Source of the DNA: Deltaproteobacteria bacterium
GTDB lineage: Bacteria > Desulfobacterota > Binatia > Binatales > Binataceae
NCBI GenBank assembly: GCA_003135135.1
Contig: PLDK01000041.1
Coordinates: forward strand, 115,009 to 179,008
Length of the DNA stretch: 64,000 nucleotides
Reading direction: 5' to 3'
Part shown: piece by piece, positions 17,506-26,907 of the stretch
Position numbering within the stretch: position 1 is the first letter of the stretch
Layout of the letters: each line of letters starts with the position of its first letter
Notes under the pieces: model-generated
What the model saw: the letters and a program-made list of their open reading frames with translations, nothing else
Told to the model about the DNA's origin: nothing
Databases searched by the model: none
Made by a program: the position numbers and the translations under genes

Positions 17506-18864
17506 GTGGCTGCGGCGCCGAAGATAACAGCAGAGCCGAGTTACCGCGACATCGACCGCAGCGTGCTGCGGGTGATGGAACCGGCCGGCCTCGCGTACTG
17601 GGCGTGGATCGGTTTCTGCTTCACGCTGGTGGCGATCGCCGCCGCGATGTGGATTCGGCAGATCTACTCGGGACTGGGCGTGACGGGACTTCGCGAGCCC
17701 GTGATGTGGGCAATCTACATTACTAACTTCGTCTTCTGGGTCGGCATCGCTCACTCGGGGACGTTGATCTCCGCGATTCTGTTTTTGTTCCGCACCAAGT
17801 GGCGCACCGCGGTTTATCGCGCCGCGGAGACGATGACTATATTTGCGGTCGCGACGGCGGGACTGTATCCGCTGATCCATCTTGGCCGCGTATGGTTTTT
17901 CTACTGGCTATTGCCATACCCTAATCAGCGATACTTACAACCCGACTTCCGCTCGCCACTGGTGTGGGACGCTTTCGCAGTGAGTACTTATCTGACTATC
18001 AGCGCGCTGTTCTGGACGATGGGACTGATTCCCGACGTTGCGAACGCGCGCGAGGCCGCGACCGGATGGCGCAAGAAGTTCTACACGGCGCTGGCCATGG
18101 GATGGCAGGGTACCGATCGCCAGTGGCGGCATTACTCAATGGCGTACTTGCTGATGGCGGGGCTGGCGACTCCGCTGGTGCTTTCGGTGCATTCGGTGGT
18201 GTCGTGGGATTTCGCGATGGCGATAAATCCGGGCTGGCACAGCACGCTTTTCGCGCCATACTTCGTCGCCGGCGCGATTTTTTCCGGCGTCGCGATGGTC
18301 ATCACGCTGCTAATCCCGATGCGCAAGCTGCTGGGCATCGAGGACCTGCTGACGGAGTGGCATTTCGACAATCTCGCCAAAGTCGTGCTGCTGACCTCGC
18401 TGGTCGTCTCGTACGCGTACCTCACGGAAGCTTTTATGACCTGGTACGCGGGCGATCCGATCGAGCAAATGACCTTCCACATGCGCTACTTCGGGCCGTG
18501 GGGATGGATGTACTGGGTAATGGTCCTGTGCAACTGCGTAATACCATTGTTGCTATTTTCCCCGCGCATCCGGGTCAACATGAGGGCGCTCTGGATAATC
18601 ACAATTTTCGTGAACATCGGGATGTGGTTCGAGCGTTTTGTGATTATCGCGGGTTCGCTGACGGCGAACTTCGAGCCTTCGCAGTGGGCCGGCTACCGTC
18701 CGTCGATCACGGAAATCATGATCACGATCGGCAGCTTCGCGTGGTTCGTCGGGCTGTTCTCGCTCTTCGCAAAGTTCCTGCCGATCATATCGATGACGGA
18801 ACTTAAGGAAGGAATCGTCTGGCTTCGCAAGGCGATCAAGATGGATCGAGTCAGAGCCGAATGA
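17506..18864 (+). CDS. actC: Alternative complex III quinone-binding membrane subunit ActC (NrfD-like)
   Basis: A 452-residue polytopic protein (about ten helices) of the NrfD/PsrC type that forms the menaquinol or ubiquinol oxidation site. It starts with GTG directly after the actB stop. The segment FVFWVGIAHSGTLISAILFLF, the TWWG-like loop near TEAFMTWYAGDP and WFERFVIIAGSLT are characteristic of ActC. Its end overlaps actD by 4 bases. Assignment is supported by gene order. Confidence 0.9.
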   Translation: MAAAPKITAEPSYRDIDRSVLRVMEPAGLAYWAWIGFCFTLVAIAAAMWIRQIYSGLGVTGLREPVMWAIYITNFVFWVGIAHSGTLISAILFLFRTKWRTAVYRAAETMTIFAVATAGLYPLIHLGRVWFFYWLLPYPNQRYLQPDFRSPLVWDAFAVSTYLTISALFWTMGLIPDVANAREAATGWRKKFYTALAMGWQGTDRQWRHYSMAYLLMAGLATPLVLSVHSVVSWDFAMAINPGWHSTLFAPYFVAGAIFSGVAMVITLLIPMRKLLGIEDLLTEWHFDNLAKVVLLTSLVVSYAYLTEAFMTWYAGDPIEQMTFHMRYFGPWGWMYWVMVLCNCVIPLLLFSPRIRVNMRALWIITIFVNIGMWFERFVIIAGSLTANFEPSQWAGYRPSITEIMITIGSFAWFVGLFSLFAKFLPIISMTELKEGIVWLRKAIKMDRVRAE

Positions 18865-19382
18865 GCACGATAGCGATCATAAGTTCGTTTGCGGATGACA
18901 CTCGATGCGCGCAAGCGATCGAGGAGCTCCGCGCGGCGCAGGTCGGCAATTTCAATACGTTCTCGCCGATCCCGAGCCACAAAATCGAACATGCAATCGG
19001 CAGGTCGAAGAGCCCGGTGCGATGGCTGGTGCTGGCGGGCGGAATTTCGGGCGTGCTTGCCGGGCTCGCGATAACGATTGGAACAACTTACGAGTGGCAT
19101 CTCAACGCGGGCGGCAGACCGCTGCTGTCGTGGCCGCCGTTCATCGTGATCTGCTTCGAGTTGATGGTCCTGTTGGGCGGAATTTTCGGCTTCTTCGGGG
19201 TGCTGATGCTGTCGGGTGTGCCCACGACCGTGAGCGCGCCGGGGTACGACGGGCGCTTCGGCGAGGATCGATTTGGGATCGTGGTTCGATGCGAGGAGGC
19301 GGAAGCGGCGCGGGTCGAGTCGATGCTGAAGGAATCGGGCGCGGAAGAAGTCGTTCGCGAAAACGGGGCGCAGCCGCGATGA
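18861..19382 (+). CDS. actD: Alternative complex III subunit ActD (DUF3341)
   Basis: A 173-residue DUF3341 protein, the standard fourth subunit of alternative complex III. It has a soluble N-terminal ferredoxin-like domain (IAIISSFADDTRCAQAIEEL) and two membrane helices (about 55-75 and 92-115), followed by a soluble C-terminus. ActD is thought to stabilise contacts between the periplasmic ActB/ActE and the membrane part. Its 4-base overlap with both flanking genes shows tight coupling. A separate actE cytochrome gene is absent after this gene. Confidence 0.88.
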   Translation: MSTIAIISSFADDTRCAQAIEELRAAQVGNFNTFSPIPSHKIEHAIGRSKSPVRWLVLAGGISGVLAGLAITIGTTYEWHLNAGGRPLLSWPPFIVICFELMVLLGGIFGFFGVLMLSGVPTTVSAPGYDGRFGEDRFGIVVRCEEAEAARVESMLKESGAEEVVRENGAQPR

Positions 19383-20599
19383 GCACCAATCTTCAACGGG
19401 CGCATCGCGAGCATGCGGCGACGAAGCCGCGCGCCGTCGAGTCGGTGGCCGGCGCGACGATGAGCACGGTGGCGGGCGCGATGATCGTGCTCGGCGCGAT
19501 CGCGTTCGGGCTGGCGCTGATCCGAGGCGAAGCCGCGATCGCATGGGAAGCCTATCTCGTCAACCTGCTGTTCTTCCTTGGCATCGCGCAAGGCGCGCTG
19601 GTCGCGTCCGCGGCGTTTTATCTGACGCAGGCAAAGTGGGGCGGTTCGACGCCGTATCGGCTCGGCGAGGCGTTCGCGCCATTTCTGTGGGTGGGATTTT
19701 TTCTGTTCTTTGGGCTGTACTTCGGCCGCAGCCTGATTTTCCCGTGGGTAACGCATCCGATAGCGCAGAAGGCTGCGTGGCTGAACACTCCGTTTCTGTT
19801 CGCACGTGATGGAATCGGGCTCGGCGTGATGGCTGCGGCGAGCTTCGCGTTTATTCGCGTCTCGCGTGGGGATGGCGCACGGGCGTGGACGATTGCTACC
19901 GACGAGATCGAGTTGCCGCCGCATTCGATACGAGTATTGGCTCCGCTGGTTGCGGTTCTGTTCGCGGCGGTCTATTCGCTGATCGCATTCGATTTGGTCA
20001 TGTCGCTGGCGCCGGTGTGGCGCAGCACGCTTTTCGGCTGGTATTTTTTCGCCGGGTGCTTCTGGAGTGGATTGACCGCGATGGCTCTCACAGCGACCGT
20101 GCTGCGCGCCCGTTTGGGCGGGAACAACTTGTTCACGAATCCCACCGTCATGCACGATTTTGGCAAGATGGTCTTCGCGTTCTCGGTGTTCTGGATATAT
20201 TTGCTGTTCTCGCAGTACATCGTAATCTGGTACGGCGATCTGCCGGTGGAAACTTTCTTTATCGTTCAACGGGTGCATCACATGCCGTGGTCGCCGCTAT
20301 CGGTGGCGTGCCTGGTTTTGATCTGGCTGATTCCATTTACCGCGCTGATGAGCGTACGGGCCAAAAAAACGCCGGTGATTCTCGGCACGGTGGCGGTACT
20401 GGGGCTGGCCGGGATGTGGCTCGAGCGATACGTGCTGGTGGTTCCGTCGCTATCGCTGGACGCGATCCCGTTTGGCGTCACGCAACTTCTGATATCGATC
20501 GGTTTCCTGGGCGCATTTCTGCTGTCGGCAGTGCCGGGACTAAACCGCGTCGCGCAGGCCGCGACCTCGGGAGAACCGGTTGGAGACGACGCGGAATGA
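19379..20599 (+). CDS. actF: Alternative complex III membrane subunit ActF
   Basis: A 406-residue polytopic protein, distantly similar to ActC and shorter, as ActF usually is. Helical segments begin near residues 28, 60, 90 and onward. Its ATG overlaps the actD stop by 4 bases, and its stop overlaps the coxB start. In known complexes it is one of two NrfD-like subunits; whether it binds quinone is not clear. The usual actE between actD and actF is missing (see finding). Assignment rests on position and pattern. Confidence 0.85.
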   Translation: MSTNLQRAHREHAATKPRAVESVAGATMSTVAGAMIVLGAIAFGLALIRGEAAIAWEAYLVNLLFFLGIAQGALVASAAFYLTQAKWGGSTPYRLGEAFAPFLWVGFFLFFGLYFGRSLIFPWVTHPIAQKAAWLNTPFLFARDGIGLGVMAAASFAFIRVSRGDGARAWTIATDEIELPPHSIRVLAPLVAVLFAAVYSLIAFDLVMSLAPVWRSTLFGWYFFAGCFWSGLTAMALTATVLRARLGGNNLFTNPTVMHDFGKMVFAFSVFWIYLLFSQYIVIWYGDLPVETFFIVQRVHHMPWSPLSVACLVLIWLIPFTALMSVRAKKTPVILGTVAVLGLAGMWLERYVLVVPSLSLDAIPFGVTQLLISIGFLGAFLLSAVPGLNRVAQAATSGEPVGDDAE

Positions 20600-21624
20600 T
20601 CGGGCGCGGTTCAAATAGGTATTCGACCGCGGCGATAGCTATACAAGTGGCTATTGCATTAGCTATTGCAGGATGCTCGGCGGCGGGCCATCCGATGACG
20701 ACGCTCGCGCCGAAGTCGAATCTGGCGCAGTGGATTCAAACTCTTTTCATCGAGGTGACGGTGTGGGACGCGATCATCCTGGCGATCGTGGTCTTCGCGT
20801 TTATCCTGGCGGTGTTCGTCTTCTCGTCCCGGGTAGGCGAAGCCGCGCCGGCATCGACCGCGTCGTCCGATCTGGGTCTGGAAATTGCCTGGACGCTTGG
20901 ACCCACGCTCGTGTTGGTGATGATCTCGGTGCCGACGATACGGACGATCTTTCGCTCGCAGCCGGTGGTCGCACCCGCGGGGGCCCTGGAGATTAAAGTA
21001 GTAGCGCATCAATGGTGGTGGGAGTTCGATTACCCGGACGGTGCGAAGACCAGCAACGAACCGCATATTCCCGTCGACCGGCCGATTCGCCTGTCACTGG
21101 AGTCGGCCGACATCATACATAGCTTCTGGGTCCCGCAACTCGGCGGCAAACGCGACGTGGTGCCCGGCCAAATCAATGAGCTGACATTCATGGCGACGGT
21201 GCCGGGAATGTATCCAGGACAATGCGCGGAGTTTTGCGGCCTGTCGCACGCGAACATGCGCTTTCGAGTGTTCGTCGATTCGCCGGATGATTTCGCGAAG
21301 TGGGATAGGGCGCAGCTGGCCGGGCCGGCCGCAATCCCGGCGGGCGATCTGCTGGCGTCAAACGGCGCAAAGGTTTTCGCCAACAGTCCGTGCACGACCT
21401 GCCACATGATCCAGGGCATCTCGAAGGGGTATATCGGACCTGACCTGACGCATTTCGCCAGCCGCACGACGCTGGCCGCCGGGGTGCTGAAGAACACCCC
21501 GGAAAACGTCGCGAAGTGGATCGGGAATCCACAGGAAACCAAGCCGGGCGCGAACATGCCGGCGCTGCTGCTGCCGGGGCCAAAGATGAACGCCCTGGTC
21601 GCGTATCTCGAGGGTCTGAAATAG
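20596..21624 (+). CDS. coxB: Cytochrome c oxidase subunit II with C-terminal cytochrome c domain (caa3 type)
   Basis: A 342-residue lipoprotein (lipobox IAGC near residue 27) with two membrane helices, a CuA domain and a fused cytochrome c. CuA ligands are the His in IIHSFWVP and CAEFCGLSHANM (C-x3-C-x3-H-x2-M). The heme motif CTTCH lies near residue 268 with a distal Met in MPALLLPGP. Such CoxB-cytochrome fusions define caa3 oxidases and remove the need for a separate soluble cytochrome. It overlaps actF, so electrons can pass from complex III to the oxidase inside one operon. Confidence 0.92.
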   Translation: MIGRGSNRYSTAAIAIQVAIALAIAGCSAAGHPMTTLAPKSNLAQWIQTLFIEVTVWDAIILAIVVFAFILAVFVFSSRVGEAAPASTASSDLGLEIAWTLGPTLVLVMISVPTIRTIFRSQPVVAPAGALEIKVVAHQWWWEFDYPDGAKTSNEPHIPVDRPIRLSLESADIIHSFWVPQLGGKRDVVPGQINELTFMATVPGMYPGQCAEFCGLSHANMRFRVFVDSPDDFAKWDRAQLAGPAAIPAGDLLASNGAKVFANSPCTTCHMIQGISKGYIGPDLTHFASRTTLAAGVLKNTPENVAKWIGNPQETKPGANMPALLLPGPKMNALVAYLEGLK

Positions 21625-21634
21625 GGAGCGTCGA

Positions 21635-24112
21635 ATGGCTGCCCAGCCGAAACCATTGCCAGCGCATCAGCCGAGCTACCTTGAAGGTGGCGGGATACTC
21701 GGATGGCTGACGACGATCGATCACAAGCGTGTCGCGGTGATGTACCTCGTCAGCGCGCTGTTTTTCCTGGCGCTCGGCGGATTCGAAGCGATGGCGATTC
21801 GGGTACAGCTGTGGCGTCCCGACAATCACGCGCTGTCCGCGGCGGTCTACAATGCGTTTTTCACGATGCACGGGACGACGATGATCTTCCTGGTCGTGAT
21901 GCCGCTGCTGCTCGGATTTTTCGGCAACTTCCTGATCCCACTGCAGATCGGCGCCCGCGACGTCGCGTTTCCGCGGCTCAATGCACTGAGCTTCTGGCTG
22001 GCGCTGGTCGCGGGAATCCTGCTCCATCTCGGCTGGATTCGCGGTGGACTTCCCGATGCGGGATGGTTCGGTTACGCGAACCTGACCGAGCGGTACTTCA
22101 CGCCAGGCCTCGCGATCGATTGGTGGGCGATCGGGCTGCTTGTGTCAGGCACTTCGACGGTGCTCACCGGCCTGAACTTCCTGACCACGATCGTCGCGAT
22201 GCGCGCGCCGGGCATGACGTATATGCGCATGCCGATGTTCATGTGGTCGCTGATGGTGACGTCGATCCTGATTCTGATCGCGTTTCCGGCGCTCACGATC
22301 GGACTGATCTTTCTGCTCTTCGATCGTTTCTTCGGCACGCATTTCTACGTCGCATCTGCCGGCGCTACCCCGATTCTGTGGCAGCACCTGTTCTGGCTGT
22401 TCGGTCATCCGGAAGTGTACATCATGGCGCTGCCGGCCTTCGGGATCATCTCGGAAGTCATTCCGACGTTCTCGCGCAAGCCGCTGTTCGGCTACCCCAT
22501 GATGGCGTATTCGATCTGCCTGATCGCATTCCTGTCGTACGGCGTCTGGGGACACCATATGTTCGCGACGGGAATGGGCCCGGTCGCGGACTCGGCGTTT
22601 GCCATCACTTCGATGCTGATCGCAATTCCCACCGGGGTGAAGATCTTCAGTTGGATCGCGACTATCTGGGGCGGCTCGCTGCGCATGACGACCGCATTCT
22701 ATTTCGCGCTTGGGATGATACTCGAGTTCACGCTCGGCGGACTCAGCGGCATCATGCACGCATCGGCGCCGATCGATCTCCAGCAGACGGACTCGTACTT
22801 CGTCGTCGCGCACTTTCACTACGTGCTGTTCGGCGGCGTGATGTTCACGATCATGGCGGCATTCTATTACTGGTGGCCGAAGATCAGCGGCCGCATGCTC
22901 GGTGAGCGGCTTGGCAAATGGCATTTTTGGCTGACCGTCATTGGATTCAACCTCACGTTTTTTCCGATGCATTTTCTCGGGATGTGGGGGATGCCGCGGC
23001 GCACTTACACGTACGGCGCCGACATGGGCTGGACGAATCTCAACCAGCTCGAAACGATCGGCGCATTCATTCTCGCCGTCGCGTTCCTGCTTTTCTACGT
23101 CAACATTTTCAAAAGTCTCTCCAGCCGGGAAGAGCGGGCGCCCGCTGATCCATGGGACGGACGCAGCCTCGAATGGTCCACGGCGTCGCCGCCGCCTGCG
23201 TACAATTTCGCGACGATCCCGCAAATCCGCGGCCGCGACGCGTGGTGGATTCTGAAATACGGGCGCGCCGGTTCGCGCGGCGTCGCAGCCTACATGTCGG
23301 GCCAGGCGCCTTCGCAACCGCAGCCCGATCAGCCGGTATCCGTCGAGGACATCCACATGCCGGCGCCTTCGATCTTCCCGCTGGTGTTGAGTCTTGGCGT
23401 GGGAGTGATAGGTCTCGGTCTCATCATCGACTGGTATCGCATCATCCTCATCGGCGCGGCGGTCACGGTCCTGTCGATTGTCGGGATGGGATTCGAGTAC
23501 GCAGACTTTGGCGAACAGTCGCACGATCCGGAGCACGCACCGTCGTCGGGTGGAGTCGACGTACGCAAAATTGGCCTGTGGTCGTTCATCGGCTCGGAAT
23601 GCGTGTTCTTCGCCAGCTTGATATCGACGTTCATCGTTTATAAATCGCGCAGCCTTGCCGGACCCGGCCCGAAAATCCTCAATATCCCGCTGACCTCGTT
23701 CAGCACTTTCGTTTTGCTGATGAGTTCGTTGCTGATGGTGCTGGCACTGGCGGCCACGCAGCGCGGCGACAAGCGATGGGAGCGAATCTGGCTCGCCGGC
23801 GTCGTCACATTCGGCCTGATCTTTCTTGGCGGCCAGGTTTACGAGTTCACCAGCTTCTACAACGAGGGCATGGGGCTCACCACCAACCTGTTCTCGCAGT
23901 CGTTCTTCGTGCTGGTCGGATTTCACGGCGCGCACGTCGCGATCGGAGTGCTGTGGCTGTCGGTGCTGTGGGTGGCTGCCATGACGGGCAAGCTCGGCAA
24001 GTCGCGCGCGCTATCGGTCGAGCTCGCGGGACTCTACTGGCATTTCGTCGACGTAGTGTGGATCATAATCTTTACCCTCGTATATCTGATGCAGGCGGTG
24101 CCTGGAGCATGA
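21635..24112 (+). CDS. coxA: Cytochrome c oxidase subunit I-subunit III fusion
   Basis: An 825-residue fusion. Residues 1 to about 560 are subunit I: heme a His in FFTMHGTTMI, the CuB/Tyr motif HPEVYI, CuB histidines in VWGHHMF and heme ligands in VAHFHYVLFG. The Glu in GHPEVY marks a type A1-like oxidase. Residues from about 625 (VRKIGLWSFIGSECVFF) to the end are subunit III, with FWxxVDVVWI-like ending (HFVDVVWIIIF). The fusion is known from caa3 oxidases. ATG is preceded by GGGAG. The stop overlaps coxD. Confidence 0.93.
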   Translation: MAAQPKPLPAHQPSYLEGGGILGWLTTIDHKRVAVMYLVSALFFLALGGFEAMAIRVQLWRPDNHALSAAVYNAFFTMHGTTMIFLVVMPLLLGFFGNFLIPLQIGARDVAFPRLNALSFWLALVAGILLHLGWIRGGLPDAGWFGYANLTERYFTPGLAIDWWAIGLLVSGTSTVLTGLNFLTTIVAMRAPGMTYMRMPMFMWSLMVTSILILIAFPALTIGLIFLLFDRFFGTHFYVASAGATPILWQHLFWLFGHPEVYIMALPAFGIISEVIPTFSRKPLFGYPMMAYSICLIAFLSYGVWGHHMFATGMGPVADSAFAITSMLIAIPTGVKIFSWIATIWGGSLRMTTAFYFALGMILEFTLGGLSGIMHASAPIDLQQTDSYFVVAHFHYVLFGGVMFTIMAAFYYWWPKISGRMLGERLGKWHFWLTVIGFNLTFFPMHFLGMWGMPRRTYTYGADMGWTNLNQLETIGAFILAVAFLLFYVNIFKSLSSREERAPADPWDGRSLEWSTASPPPAYNFATIPQIRGRDAWWILKYGRAGSRGVAAYMSGQAPSQPQPDQPVSVEDIHMPAPSIFPLVLSLGVGVIGLGLIIDWYRIILIGAAVTVLSIVGMGFEYADFGEQSHDPEHAPSSGGVDVRKIGLWSFIGSECVFFASLISTFIVYKSRSLAGPGPKILNIPLTSFSTFVLLMSSLLMVLALAATQRGDKRWERIWLAGVVTFGLIFLGGQVYEFTSFYNEGMGLTTNLFSQSFFVLVGFHGAHVAIGVLWLSVLWVAAMTGKLGKSRALSVELAGLYWHFVDVVWIIIFTLVYLMQAVPGA

Positions 24113-24438
24113 GCGACATCGCAGACGCCCACGACGGGCAGACTCATCATCCCGGTGCGGCGACCTATCTGATCATCGCCGCGTTCCTCGTCATATTGAC
24201 GGCGATGGAGGTCACGGTCTTTTACGTGCATGCGCTCCATCCCGTGCTGGTGCCGCTGTTGATCGTACTGGCTGCCGCCAAGTTCGCGCTGGTCGTGATG
24301 TTCTACATGCATTTGAAGTACGATCAATGGCTGCTGACCGGCGTCTTCATCTTCCCGTTGATAATCGCGACGCTGTTGCTGGTCTCGCTGATTTTGCTGT
24401 TCGCATATCTGTCCAATCACATGGCGCCGATTGGATAG
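24109..24438 (+). CDS. Cytochrome c oxidase subunit IV (caa3 type)
   Basis: A 109-residue membrane protein with three helices: residues 20-40, 45-67 (with FALVVMFYMHLKYD) and 75-102. The FALVVMFYMHLKYD segment is the signature of CtaF/CoxD-like subunit IV of caa3 oxidases. Start overlaps the coxA-C stop by 4 bases. It ends 23 bases before ctaG. Function as a small structural subunit follows from family and position. Confidence 0.85.
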   Translation: MSDIADAHDGQTHHPGAATYLIIAAFLVILTAMEVTVFYVHALHPVLVPLLIVLAAAKFALVVMFYMHLKYDQWLLTGVFIFPLIIATLLLVSLILLFAYLSNHMAPIG

Positions 24439-24461
24439 CTGCCGGGCGAGTGTCTTTGACC

Positions 24462-25280
24462 ATGGACATCTTCGGAGAACATCCGAGCATACCGATAGGC
24501 ATCGCGATCCTGATCGCGATTTACCTCGGCGCGTGCCGCGCGGCCGGCCGCAAACCGACGCGGCGTCAGGCGATGTGGTTCGCGATCGCGATGGGCGCGA
24601 TTTTATTCACCCAGACCGAGCTCGATGAACTTGCCGATGCGCGGCTGTTTTCGATGCACATGCTGCAGCATCTGATGCAGACTTTCGTGATTCCGCCGCT
24701 ACTCCTGCTGGGGACGCCGGGCTGGATGCTGGCGCCGTGGATGCTAAGCCCGCCGATCAAGCCCATCGCGCGTTTGCTCACGAATCCGGTGGTCGCGTTC
24801 CTGATTTTTTCGGCGGTCTTCGTCACCGCCCACTTTCCGCCGGTCTTCGATCGGATGTGTCGCGACGAGAATTTTCACATTTTCCTGCACCTGCTCTTCA
24901 TGGCGGCCGGTATGCTGCTGTGGTGGCCGATTCTGAGTCCGGTCCCCGAGCTGCCGCGGCTCTCGTACCCGGCGCAGATCCTTTATCTGTTCCTGCTGAT
25001 GATCCCGATGACCGCAGTGGCCGCGCCGATCACGCTGGCGACGAAAGTGATTTATCCGTGGTACACCGAGGGCGCGCACGGATGGGGTCTCACGGCGATC
25101 GACGACCAGGTGCTGGGTGGACTGATCATGTGGATCGGGCAGGGCACCTATCTGATGATCGTTTTCACATTCATCTTCTATAAGTGGTCGCAGCGCGAAG
25201 ACCGCGACGTTTCGGTTCCGCCTGAAGCGACGGCTCCGGAGCTTCGCGTGCTGCGATCGCGGCGCGTCGCCGGCTCGTAG
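24462..25280 (+). CDS. ctaG: Cytochrome c oxidase assembly factor CtaG (caa3 type)
   Basis: A 272-residue membrane protein with seven or so helices of the caa3_CtaG family, which helps insert copper into the oxidase. Characteristic parts are LFSMHMLQHLMQTFVIPPLLLLG and the His-rich periplasmic loops (HIFLHLLF). Start ATG at 24462 gives the best membrane topology; the frame extends upstream into coxD. It is the last gene of the respiratory operon. The stop is followed by short tandem 'agtcgc(c)ggct' repeats before the convergent gene. Confidence 0.88.
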   Translation: MDIFGEHPSIPIGIAILIAIYLGACRAAGRKPTRRQAMWFAIAMGAILFTQTELDELADARLFSMHMLQHLMQTFVIPPLLLLGTPGWMLAPWMLSPPIKPIARLLTNPVVAFLIFSAVFVTAHFPPVFDRMCRDENFHIFLHLLFMAAGMLLWWPILSPVPELPRLSYPAQILYLFLLMIPMTAVAAPITLATKVIYPWYTEGAHGWGLTAIDDQVLGGLIMWIGQGTYLMIVFTFIFYKWSQREDRDVSVPPEATAPELRVLRSRRVAGS

Positions 25281-25318
25281 AGTCGCCGGCTCATAGAGTC
25301 GCGGCTACGAAGGCACGG

Positions 25319-26710
25319 CTACGAAGGAAGGATGCGCAAATCCGTTCGCGCCGCCGACGGCATCGCCGCCCGGTAGGCGAAGCTGAGCGTCCAAAGCGTC
25401 ACTGCCGAGTACACGATTCCGCCGGCCGCGATGCATACCGAGCCTGCCACCGCGAGATCGACCGACCCTGCCAGCAACCCGCCGGCAACCATCGCGACCC
25501 CGAGGTTGTACGCGATGAATACGAACGGCCGCGTCCGCCGAATCGATAATTCCGCGATCGTAACCGCCGGCCATCCAACCCCGGTCCGCGCACGTGCAAC
25601 GAATCCCGGAAAAAGCTGATACGACATTCCGATGATGAAATTCGAAATCCATCCGAGCAAACCGATCACGCCGTATGCCGACGCGATGCGGCTGCCGTAT
25701 TCGCTGTCGGCGCCGGTGACAGTGAGCGTGAGACCCATCGCGATCGCAATCACCAGCCACAAAACCCCGCAAATCGCGTGACGCGACGTCCAATCCAGCG
25801 GCATCCGCCGCGTGAGCACCAGCCTTCCGATGGTGAAGATGTACGCGAGGAGGGACGCTGCGATCACGCTGCTCCATAGAGTCACGCCGGCGACCCCGGT
25901 CAGCAGAGTCACTCCGAGTCCGATGATTCCAATCGTCAGCGCGTAGAGTTGCCAGATCGCGGCTGCGGGGAGTTCGATCTTCGGCAGCAAGAACGCGGGT
26001 AGCATCCGGTAGGACACGGCGCAGATGGTCAGCGTTACCCATCCGAGCGCGGCGAAATGTACGTGACTGGAAAGATTCGTCAGCACGCTGCCGCCGAGGA
26101 AATCGTAAGTCTTGTCGAGGCCGAGCGTGAGTCCGATTGCAGCCGCAAGCACCAGAAAGCACACGCCCAGGAACATCCCCGTTTCGGCAACGCCGCGTCC
26201 GACCTGCGCCCACAGACATGGGATGATCTCAGCGGCGAACATCAGAACACTTATCACCACCGCGATCGCCGCGAGCCACAGTCCAAGCCAGATTCCGATC
26301 TCGAAATGCGCGATCATCCCCGCAACGCCGATCACGTAGATGGCGAGTTGCACTAACGCCATGCGTGGGTACGGAACCGGATGGTGCGTGAGCGCCGGAA
26401 CGTAGCGATACATCACGCCCATCATTGCCGCCGTGATCCACCCAAGCGTGAACGTATGCACCAGCGCCAGCGGCGTCATTTGATAAAAAAACCCGGCCAC
26501 GTCCGTGATTACCAATGGCATCGCGGCGACGCCAACGGCGAAGAACGCCACCGCGACCGCAAAGAAATGGATCGGAATGCGGCCGATCCGGAGCAGGTCG
26601 GGATGACTCAGATATTCGTGACGATCAGCAGCCCGCGCGGCTTTGGGAGCCGATGCCGGCGAAGGGTGCGAGGCTTCAGCTCGCTCGATTGTTTCAAGTC
26701 TGTCGGCCAT
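25319..26710 (-). CDS. Polytopic membrane protein, heme-copper oxidase subunit I-like orphan
   Basis: A 463-residue protein with about twelve membrane helices. Segments such as VHTFTLGWITAAMMGVMYRY and SSHVHFAALGWVTLTICAV place histidines in helices like CcoN/NorB relatives, but the catalytic six-His/Tyr set of a heme-copper oxidase is incomplete. It is similar to uncharacterised 'cytochrome c and quinol oxidase subunit I-like' proteins and NnrS-like proteins. It is convergent with the respiratory operon and has no subunit II nearby, so an assembly or heme-related role is possible; this is inference. Confidence 0.6.
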   Translation of the reverse strand: MADRLETIERAEASHPSPASAPKAARAADRHEYLSHPDLLRIGRIPIHFFAVAVAFFAVGVAAMPLVITDVAGFFYQMTPLALVHTFTLGWITAAMMGVMYRYVPALTHHPVPYPRMALVQLAIYVIGVAGMIAHFEIGIWLGLWLAAIAVVISVLMFAAEIIPCLWAQVGRGVAETGMFLGVCFLVLAAAIGLTLGLDKTYDFLGGSVLTNLSSHVHFAALGWVTLTICAVSYRMLPAFLLPKIELPAAAIWQLYALTIGIIGLGVTLLTGVAGVTLWSSVIAASLLAYIFTIGRLVLTRRMPLDWTSRHAICGVLWLVIAIAMGLTLTVTGADSEYGSRIASAYGVIGLLGWISNFIIGMSYQLFPGFVARARTGVGWPAVTIAELSIRRTRPFVFIAYNLGVAMVAGGLLAGSVDLAVAGSVCIAAGGIVYSAVTLWTLSFAYRAAMPSAARTDLRILPS

Positions 26711-26907
26711 AACGCGAAAATCGCTTCATCTTATCCTGCCGCCGGCCGCCGGGCTAAGTCCGCGACGAGCGGAAAAAACACCCGAAACGGGTTTGCGATG
26801 CTTGCCGCTTGCGGATCTTGACGTTAATAATGCTAATAGAAGTCTTGTGCATTGCTAATGGGCGAGTTTATCCCGGCGTGAATCGGCCGCTCGCGTGACG
26901 GAGGAAG

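Noticed and set aside
22145..23935. A 596-codon minus-strand frame under coxA
   Set aside because: Charged, low-complexity shadow of the oxidase gene.
25281..25318. A terminator between ctaG and the convergent gene
   Set aside because: Only short imperfect 'agtcgccggct' repeats; no stem with T-run.
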